Assembly: GCA_021713415.1 (NCBI GenBank)
Contig: JAKJJQ010000001.1
Span: 1 to 64,000, forward strand
Length of the DNA stretch: 64,000 nucleotides
Direction: 5' to 3'
Source of the DNA: M0027 sp021713415
Lineage (GTDB): Bacteria; Pseudomonadota; Gammaproteobacteria; Francisellales; Francisellaceae
The notes beneath the pieces were generated by a model. It searched no databases. It saw only the letters and a list, made by a program, of their open reading frames with translations, and was not told where the DNA came from. The position numbers and the translations under genes were made by a program. Shown piece by piece: positions 58,202 to 64,000 of the stretch; the stretch's first letter is position 1; every line of letters starts with the position of its first letter.

Positions 58202-58528
58202 TTAACAAGTTTCGGTTATGTTTAATTTAGCCATCATACTTTGAACCACTTCATCTTGTTCAATGTCATTAAAAAGTTCTAATAATATTGATAAATGTGA
58301 ATGTTTGATATTATCTGCTTGTTTATAAAATACCCATTTCCCTTGTTTAAATGGTTGTAGTAGTCCAATGGTCGTTAGGTTTTTAAGTTGGATAGACAAA
58401 GCTCCCTGTGTTAATGGAATAACACTTTGTATATCGCAGACACAGAGTGTGTTCTTATGTAATAAGTATAAAATCAATAGCCGGTTTTTATCTGCGATAG
58501 CTTTTAAAAAATTGATCGTTATATTCAT
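58202..58528 (-). CDS. arsR: ArsR-type arsenic-responsive repressor
   Basis: A 108-aa winged-helix regulator. The As(III)-binding pair is visible in NTLCVCDIQSVI (Cys-x-Cys in the alpha-3 ELCVCDL position), followed by the recognition helix TQGALSIQLKNLTTIGLL and wing FKQGKWVFYKQAD. It should repress itself and the ACR3 gene until arsenite binds. First gene of the pair. Confidence 0.93.
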   Translation of the reverse strand: MNITINFLKAIADKNRLLILYLLHKNTLCVCDIQSVIPLTQGALSIQLKNLTTIGLLQPFKQGKWVFYKQADNIKHSHLSILLELFNDIEQDEVVQSMMAKLNITETC

Positions 58529-58548
58529 ATTTATCTCAATATATTTAC

Positions 58549-58568
58549 ATATTTAAATTTATAAATAT
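58549..58568 (-). promoter_or_regulatory. Candidate ArsR operator
   Basis: ATATTTA-N6-TAAATAT, a 20-bp perfect inverted repeat 21 bp upstream of arsR; a wider repeat AATATATTT/AAATATATT (58538-58571) encloses it. Placement over the arsR promoter region fits autoregulation, though AT-rich palindromes are frequent here. Confidence 0.45.
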
Positions 58569-58627
58569 ATTATCGTCTATTAAATTTATATGCAAGCTAA
58601 TTTTTACAGTGTGATATTTAATAGGTG

Positions 58628-59845
58628 TTAAAACTGCCGCTTTTGTACTTTGAATGTTGGTTTTATCTGATCTAGCAGTATTTTATTTTCAAAATCAATT
58701 CTCAATAAAATGCCTAAAGCATAGCACATAATTAATAGACTACTACCGCCATAGCTAATTAGTGGAAGAGTTAAACCTTTTGTTGGCAAAATACCTGTAT
58801 TTACACCGATATTAACTAAGACCTGAAAAGCAAGCCAAAAAACAACGCCATATGAGACATAAGACTCAAACTCTCGTTTAAGTGTTAGTGCAGTTCTTGC
58901 AATTTTAATGCCAATGGCAATTACAATTGAATAGACTCCCATTAAAGCAAATACACCCAACGCACCAAATTCTTCAGCAATAATTGAAACGATAAAATCA
59001 GTATGTGCCTCAGGTAGGTAGAATAATTTTTGCACACTATTACCAAGGCCAAGTCCAAACCAGCCACCACGCCCAAAAGCGATTAAAGCTTGGGTCAATT
59101 GATAGCCAGAACCATATTGATTTTCCCAAGGGTGTAGAAAGCCAGTTACTCGTTCTAGTCGATAGGGTGAGTTTAAAACTAAAATGACGGCTAATAAAGC
59201 GCCAATGGCTGCTAAAATAATAAACCAACGAAGTTTAACCCCACCCATAAACATAATGCCAAAAATAATGGTAAATAGAACGACTGAGGCACCAAAATCA
59301 GGCTCAAGTAGTAAAAAGAAGGCCAAAATTGCAAGTAAAGCTAATGGCTTAACAACACCCCAGAACGCTTCTCTAGCATAGCGACCATGACGGACAATAT
59401 AGCTTGAAAAATACATAATACCACAGAGTTTTACCACTTCTGAAACTTGAATATTGGTAAAACCTAGTGGAATCCAGCGCCTTGAGCCATTGACAACATG
59501 ACCAATACCAGGAATTAAAACGGCAATTAATAAAATAAGGGATATAATAATCCAAATACCACCTAGTTTCTCATAGTTATCAGTAGGTACAAAAAGTGCA
59601 ACAGCCATTGCAATAAGACCTAAAATAACATAAATTCCTTGGCGGATTGAGAAGTAAAATGCATTATTATAATCATGCTGTGCTTCAACTAAAGAAGCTG
59701 AAGTAACCATGACCCAACCAAAAGCAAGTAAAATTAAAATGCTAAAAAAAAGCGTTAAATTTAAGTTGATTGGGGCACGAACTCGCTCAACTTTTGTAAA
59801 TTTACGCTCTCTAAAGTAACGAAAGCATCGTTTTAGGATAGTCAT
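58628..59845 (-). CDS. ftsW: FtsW, septal peptidoglycan polymerase
   Basis: SEDS-family glycosyltransferase that polymerises lipid II at the septum with FtsI. 405 aa, about ten helices, with ASLVEAQHDYNNAFYFSIRQ, WIPLGFTNIQVSEVVKLC, EPDFGASVVLF (conserved Asp), PEAHTDFIVSIIAEEFG and GLTLPLISYGGSSLL. Its ATG overlaps the murD stop by one base (TAATG), so translation is coupled. Confidence 0.95.
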   Translation of the reverse strand: MTILKRCFRYFRERKFTKVERVRAPINLNLTLFFSILILLAFGWVMVTSASLVEAQHDYNNAFYFSIRQGIYVILGLIAMAVALFVPTDNYEKLGGIWIIISLILLIAVLIPGIGHVVNGSRRWIPLGFTNIQVSEVVKLCGIMYFSSYIVRHGRYAREAFWGVVKPLALLAILAFFLLLEPDFGASVVLFTIIFGIMFMGGVKLRWFIILAAIGALLAVILVLNSPYRLERVTGFLHPWENQYGSGYQLTQALIAFGRGGWFGLGLGNSVQKLFYLPEAHTDFIVSIIAEEFGALGVFALMGVYSIVIAIGIKIARTALTLKREFESYVSYGVVFWLAFQVLVNIGVNTGILPTKGLTLPLISYGGSSLLIMCYALGILLRIDFENKILLDQIKPTFKVQKRQF

Positions 59846-61215
59846 TATAAAGATTCCGTTTGCTTTGCTGTGTTGGCTCGTTCAACCAATGTCCTAAAAT
59901 ATTGACCACGCTGTAAATAATTGTCAAACTGATCAAAGCTTGCACAAGCTGGTGAAAATAATATGACATCACCTTTAACTGAATTTTGTTTAATGAGTAA
60001 GACAATTTCATCTAATGTAGTATATAGTTTAATGTTTGTATGTTTAATCTGTTTTTTAATTAATGTTTTATCTTGGCCAAAAAGATAAATGATTTTAATA
60101 TATCGATCAATCTCAGGCTGTAATTCACTAAAATCGCCACCTTTACTAAGACCACCTAAAATTAAAATACAATTTTTTTCAGAAGCTTGGTTTTTAGAAA
60201 GTCCAGAAATAGCAGCTTTGGTTGCACCAATATTAGTACCTTTAGAGTCATCAATCCAGGTAACGCCATTATAATTTGCAAATAAATGACAACGGCTTGG
60301 TAGATTTTCAAATGTGACTAAAGCCTTTTTAAAAGCAGCCATTTTTATTGTCTTTGAATAGGTGATATTTTGAATTTTTAAATAATACTCAACTGCTAAT
60401 AAGGACATTAAAATATTTAGGTGGTTATGTTTGCCTTTTAAATGAATATCATTGATAGAGACAATTGGGTCATTGATATAAGTGATATTTTGATTGTCTA
60501 TTTTAAATAGGTCTTGCTGATCGTAATAAGTGATATTAGGGTGCGTAATTATGCTAATTAAATCTAAATTACAAATAATATAATTGACTCTTTTAGCTAA
60601 TTGGAGCTTAGATTGTTTATAAGCTTGGTAATCACTATAACGATCTAAGTGGTCTTTTGAAATATTAGTGATAATACCAATGAGTGCTGAAAAAGATTGC
60701 ATTAAATCTAGTTGAAAACTGGAGATTTCAATGATAAATACATCACATTCACTATCTAATAGATCAAATACTGCAATACCAATATTACCACAAGCTTTAG
60801 CTTTAATATTTAAATGATTCAATAAGCTTGTAATTAAATTCGTAACTGTACTTTTGCCGTTTGATCCAGTAATTGCAATGATTGGTCTTGTCGTTATATG
60901 ACTAAATAACTCAATATCACAAATAATTGGGCAATTTAGTTTTTTTATAGGATTAAAACGCTCTTCTCTTAAATCAAAACCAGGACTTGCAATGATTAAA
61001 TCTATTTCTGATAGTTGGCTTAAGTCTTTAATTTCTGTTGCTTGGTTAGTTAAGTTTATTTGATCGTTTTCATCATAGTAGTAAACTGTCAAATGATAGT
61101 TTTTAGTTAAATATTTAAAAACAGACTTACCACTAATACCAAGTCCTAAAATAAGAACTTGGTTAATAAGTCTATTTTGATAATACAGTGTTTGTTTTGC
61201 TATTAACTGATTCAT
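59845..61215 (-). CDS. murD: UDP-N-acetylmuramoylalanine-D-glutamate ligase
   Basis: Adds D-Glu to UDP-MurNAc-L-Ala. 456 aa with an N-terminal UDP-binding part (LILGLGISGKSVFKYL), ATP loop ITGSNGKSTVTNLI, ISKDHLDRYSDYQAYKQSK, GKHNHLNILMSLLAVEYY, and C-terminal WIDDSKGTNIGATKAAISG and FSPACASFDQFDNYLQRGQYF. It is followed by ftsW as in the dcw cluster. Upstream, the normal neighbour mraY is displaced by 2.2 kb; the ATG stands 2 bp after the stop of a decayed mraY 3' fragment. Confidence 0.96.
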   Translation of the reverse strand: MNQLIAKQTLYYQNRLINQVLILGLGISGKSVFKYLTKNYHLTVYYYDENDQINLTNQATEIKDLSQLSEIDLIIASPGFDLREERFNPIKKLNCPIICDIELFSHITTRPIIAITGSNGKSTVTNLITSLLNHLNIKAKACGNIGIAVFDLLDSECDVFIIEISSFQLDLMQSFSALIGIITNISKDHLDRYSDYQAYKQSKLQLAKRVNYIICNLDLISIITHPNITYYDQQDLFKIDNQNITYINDPIVSINDIHLKGKHNHLNILMSLLAVEYYLKIQNITYSKTIKMAAFKKALVTFENLPSRCHLFANYNGVTWIDDSKGTNIGATKAAISGLSKNQASEKNCILILGGLSKGGDFSELQPEIDRYIKIIYLFGQDKTLIKKQIKHTNIKLYTTLDEIVLLIKQNSVKGDVILFSPACASFDQFDNYLQRGQYFRTLVERANTAKQTESL

Positions 61216-61284
61216 TGCTATTTAATTTTTAATGAAGCTAAACCAATTAGAACAAATAAAATGGTTAAAATCCAGAAATGGATG
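61213..61284. repeat. Direct repeat of the mraY 3' end, murD-side copy
   Basis: 72 bp matching 63438-63509 except for one T/C at 61279. It spans the last codons and stop of mraY, the 2-bp gap and the murD ATG. The two copies enclose the 654-aa gene. Confidence 0.93.
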
Positions 61285-61338
61285 TGAGTTTTAGTTTTAT
61301 TATGGGCTAGACATTTTGGAAGATGATAATGAGATATT
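61218..61338 (-). pseudogene. Decayed mraY 3' fragment next to murD
   Basis: Reads HLPKCLAHNKTKTHIHFW and on to the mraY end (ILTILFVLIGLASLKIK, stop). The last 23 codons equal those of mraY; upstream the similarity fades (HHFEQLGLSETKVTIRFW in the intact gene) with one extra codon. It is not expressed as a protein in its own right; it retains the mraY-stop/murD-start context. Confidence 0.8.
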
Positions 61339-61458
61339 TTATTTTAAAAATTATTGAATATATTAAGTTTATTATGTATATTGTAATTAATTGTTATATT
61401 TGATTAAATATAATGTTGAGAATTAATACTTATTAACTATTACTCAAAGGGGTTGCAT

Positions 61459-63423
61459 ATGGGAAATCTAAATAATGGTAGATTAGGTCCAGATACAGAA
61501 AAAAATATTAATTCACCATTTGGTGTTTATTTTGATGGGGAAGAATATAAAAACTATACAGCCTCAGATGCTTTAGAAATGTTTTTTAATCGGTTTTACT
61601 CTGCTGAATTACCTGAAGGTGTGAGTGTTGAATTTTCGTCTGATGTAAAAGAATTTACTCCAAGAAAAAGTCCCTTAGCAAAAGACCAAGCCCCTGAGGA
61701 GCTAGAGGGACGTGATTTACATTCTGATGACTTTGATGATTTTCTTAATCAAAGTACAGTAACAATACCTGAACACATTAAATTAACTCAGCATAATCTT
61801 GATGCTGTCGAGTCAGCTTTAAATGATTGTAATTGGAAATCACCAGTTCTTAATGACGATAAATATACATTTTGTGCTTTATGGCTATTTAAACAAAATA
61901 AAATATCTAGACAGCAAATGACAACTGTATTAAAGCATCAGCAGGTAAAAAATAAGCAAGATTTTTATACTGTATTAGATAAGGAAAATCAATTTACTAA
62001 AGAAGCAAAAGAAATATTAATACCAATTATTGTAGAAACATCTAAAAGAAGAGGAATTGATATAACAGATGGACATATAGAGCGATTTCGACTATTGATG
62101 TCAGAGTTACCGAAGTCAGAGCAAGTGTTTTTTACAGCGACTCCAGATCCTCAAGCAATAAGTAATGATAAGCAAAACCCATTGCTTGGTGATATTATGT
62201 TGCGAGAAGGCTCACTACATCAAATAGATAAAGTAGTTAAAGGAGGCGGTGAAGAAAAAGGTAAAGAAGAAGGTGAAGAAAAAGGTAAAGAAGAAGATAT
62301 AGAAGAAGTTCAAGAAGAGTTAATTGAAAAATTAGATGTACATTTATCATTGGGTATTTTAGATGCGCGTAAAATATCTATATTTGGTATTAATGGAGCA
62401 TGTACTTCTCGAGCAATGCTAGGTAAGGTGTCTATTTCAGATGTCGAAAAAGGAGTCAGTAGTTATCATAGACCTATGGCTATAAGTATTGAACAAAGTG
62501 GTGTTGCTCCTACAACCCAAGGTATCCATGAATATAATTATACACCTATGCCAGTTGTTACAGATCATGATGAGTATCATACTGAAGTACAATCTGTCCA
62601 TGGAAGTCATTACAATTTGATGCTTAATCACATCAAAGATATACTAAGAAATGATACAGGAAGAAAATGGGCATTAGAAATTTGGGAAAATGTCGATCGT
62701 GATGGTTTTAGTCCATATCATGCAAACCCTTCTTACCAAGAATCATTAGATAAATTTACTACTTTTTTAACCTATAAAATGAATTTAGATAACGATGGTC
62801 AATTAACAGTTGCAGGTTTTTCCTTATTACTGGATATGGTTAATCATAAAGACCAGTGGGATAAGCTATATAATATTAACTATGATTTATTTCGCAATAT
62901 CCCGATTAAAAAAGCAATAGTTTCAGAATTTGAAAACTTTTTAGAGATCATTAAAGGTTATGAAGAGCAAAGTGACCTATCGCCGTTAGCAAATTTAAGT
63001 CATACAGATCAGATGAAATTTATGTATGCTCACTATATATTATTTACTCGATTAGGAGAAAGTGAGTTTAAGAGTGTGTATCTTTCAAATAAAGAAAGGA
63101 TGCAAACATTTGTAGATAATTTAACATTTGGTGTTTATAAGGATCATTTTGGTACTAAGAATAAATTAACTTTACGATATAATACAGATTCACAGGTAAT
63201 AAATATTCCAGTTGATAGATCTGGTGAAGAAGAATATCCTTTCAATACAGAGAATGAATTTGCATTTATTGATAAAATAAAAGAAGAACTTGGCTTAGAT
63301 CAGTCGATCAGTGCTGAAAGTAATTCAATTGAAAGTAATTCAGGCAGCTCAAGTAATCCACAACTTATTTTTAATAGCCAAAGGCAATCAGGAAATAAAG
63401 AGAGAGGGTGTACCATTTTGTAA
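61459..63423 (+). CDS. Unrecognised 654-aa protein with C-terminal CaaX box, inserted between mraY and murD
   Basis: A soluble acidic protein with no signal peptide or membrane span and no family I recognise. Visible features: an N-terminal region rich in Asp/Glu, a helical block (about 115-225), an acidic linker made of a tandem 8-residue repeat GEEKGKEE (about 264-279), a central domain (LSLGILDARKISIFGINGAC onward), a helical C-terminal domain (about 390-600), a Ser/Asn-rich linker, and the final residues Cys-Thr-Ile-Leu. CTIL is a CaaX box whose Leu favours geranylgeranylation by host enzymes. AAAGGGG ends six bases before the ATG at 61459. It is convergent with mraY (stops 19 bp apart) and divergent from murD. 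Probable host-directed effector; activity unknown. Confidence 0.8.
   Translation: MGNLNNGRLGPDTEKNINSPFGVYFDGEEYKNYTASDALEMFFNRFYSAELPEGVSVEFSSDVKEFTPRKSPLAKDQAPEELEGRDLHSDDFDDFLNQSTVTIPEHIKLTQHNLDAVESALNDCNWKSPVLNDDKYTFCALWLFKQNKISRQQMTTVLKHQQVKNKQDFYTVLDKENQFTKEAKEILIPIIVETSKRRGIDITDGHIERFRLLMSELPKSEQVFFTATPDPQAISNDKQNPLLGDIMLREGSLHQIDKVVKGGGEEKGKEEGEEKGKEEDIEEVQEELIEKLDVHLSLGILDARKISIFGINGACTSRAMLGKVSISDVEKGVSSYHRPMAISIEQSGVAPTTQGIHEYNYTPMPVVTDHDEYHTEVQSVHGSHYNLMLNHIKDILRNDTGRKWALEIWENVDRDGFSPYHANPSYQESLDKFTTFLTYKMNLDNDGQLTVAGFSLLLDMVNHKDQWDKLYNINYDLFRNIPIKKAIVSEFENFLEIIKGYEEQSDLSPLANLSHTDQMKFMYAHYILFTRLGESEFKSVYLSNKERMQTFVDNLTFGVYKDHFGTKNKLTLRYNTDSQVINIPVDRSGEEEYPFNTENEFAFIDKIKEELGLDQSISAESNSIESNSGSSSNPQLIFNSQRQSGNKERGCTIL
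62248..62295 (+). repeat. 24-bp in-frame tandem repeat x2
   Basis: Two copies of the unit starting GGTGAAGAAAAAGGT, each encoding GEEKGKEE, in the acidic linker of the CaaX protein. Likely a flexible, length-variable spacer. Confidence 0.9.
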
Positions 63424-63437
63424 CAATATTTGGTACC

Positions 63438-63509
63438 CATTGCTATTTAATTTTTAATGAAGCTAAACCAATTAGAACAAATAAAATGGTTAAAATCCAG
63501 AAACGGATG
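63438..63509. repeat. Direct repeat of the mraY 3' end, mraY-side copy
   Basis: Functional end of mraY plus the former junction to murD: after the mraY stop the sequence CAATG of the murD start is still present, but continues into unrelated DNA (GGTACC). Confidence 0.93.
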
Positions 63510-64000
63510 GTAACTTTAGTTTCACTAAGGCCAAGCTGTTCGAAGTGGTGGTGGATCGGCGCCATTTTAAAAATACGTTTTTTTCTTAATTTATATGAAC
63601 CAACTTGTAAAATAACAGAAACAGTTTCAATCACAAATATAAAGCCCATAATAAATAGAATTAACTCTTGACGTAGAATAATCGCTGCTACACCTAATGC
63701 AGCGCCTAGCGCAAGGGCACCAACATCGCCCATAAATACATCAGCAGGGTGGGCATTAAACCATAAAAATCCTAAGCTTGCACCAAAAATAGCAGATAAA
63801 AATATGGCAACTTCTTGGGTGCCTGGGATATAAACTAGGTGTAAATAATAAGCAAAAGTTGCATTGCTCGTCGCATAAGCAAAGATAGCTAAACCAGCAG
63901 CTACTAATCCAATGGGCACAATAGCAAGTCCATCAAGCCCATCGGTTAAGTTTACCGCATTAGAGCTACCGACAACGACAAAATAGCTTAATATAATAAA
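63443..64000 (-). CDS. mraY: MraY, phospho-N-acetylmuramoyl-pentapeptide transferase (C-terminal part)
   Basis: Runs in from the right edge. MraY makes lipid I from UDP-MurNAc-pentapeptide and undecaprenyl phosphate. The visible 185 codons contain NLTDGLDGLAIVP, LGFLWFNAHPADVFMGDVGA (catalytic Asp region), LRQELILFIMGFIFVIETVSV and PIHHHFEQLGLSETKVTIRF, all highly conserved, and the normal C-terminus. Its 5' part lies beyond the window. Confidence 0.95.
   Translation of the reverse strand, partial: FIILSYFVVVGSSNAVNLTDGLDGLAIVPIGLVAAGLAIFAYATSNATFAYYLHLVYIPGTQEVAIFLSAIFGASLGFLWFNAHPADVFMGDVGALALGAALGVAAIILRQELILFIMGFIFVIETVSVILQVGSYKLRKKRIFKMAPIHHHFEQLGLSETKVTIRFWILTILFVLIGLASLKIK

Noticed and set aside
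1..64000. Prophage, CRISPR array, tRNA or rRNA genes
   Set aside because: No integrase with phage structural genes, no spaced short repeats and no tRNA/rRNA-like GC-rich folded segments were seen.

Overview
The window is AT-rich (roughly one third G+C by eye) and carries a gammaproteobacterial gene set: tolQRAB-pal-cpoB, rimO, purMN, rsmE, kdsA-eno-ftsB-ispD, pyrE, an AroG-type DAHP synthase, and mraY/murD/ftsW. The arginine deiminase - CtlX - carbon-nitrogen hydrolase cluster, the base composition and the eukaryote-directed accessory genes suggest an intracellular or protist-associated relative of Francisella (Francisellaceae/Fastidiosibacteraceae). That placement is an inference from gene content. 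No rRNA, tRNA or CRISPR array was seen.

Layout. Positions 410-19088 and 19089-37767 are two directly abutting copies of one 18,679-bp unit, with no difference in any stretch I compared. Each unit holds, in order: the 5' tip of an IS481-type transposase gene, a decayed ISL3-family insertion sequence, an exported protein with clan-CD-peptidase-like motifs, a membrane/coiled-coil protein without a normal start, a solo ISL3 end, an ankyrin-repeat remnant, a Ser/Thr kinase ending in a CaaX box, the complete tol-pal operon, two unrecognised accessory proteins, arcA-ctlX-nitrilase, and rimO. The copy junction cuts rimO (copy A is truncated) and the IS481 gene (copy B keeps 43 bp) and has only 1 bp of homology, so it is either a very recent illegitimate duplication or an assembly artefact.

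38-64 kb is single copy and mostly housekeeping, with accessory genes between: an exported phosphatidylserine-decarboxylase-like protein, two paralogues sharing a Cys-x19-His motif with a protein inside the duplication (CheD/CNF-deamidase-like pattern), a MATE pump, several MFS transporters, a fungal-type GH72 beta-glucanosyltransferase-like protein, an ACR3/ArsR arsenic pair, and a cytochrome b561-like protein.

At the right end the mraY-murD-ftsW order is interrupted by an opposite-strand gene for a 654-aa protein that also ends in a CaaX box (CTIL). It is flanked by direct repeats of the mraY 3' end, so it looks inserted into the cell-wall cluster. Two CaaX proteins, a eukaryotic-type kinase, ankyrin repeats, putative deamidases and exported lipid/glucan enzymes together suggest a set of host-directed effectors. 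No secretion system is encoded here, so delivery is unproven.
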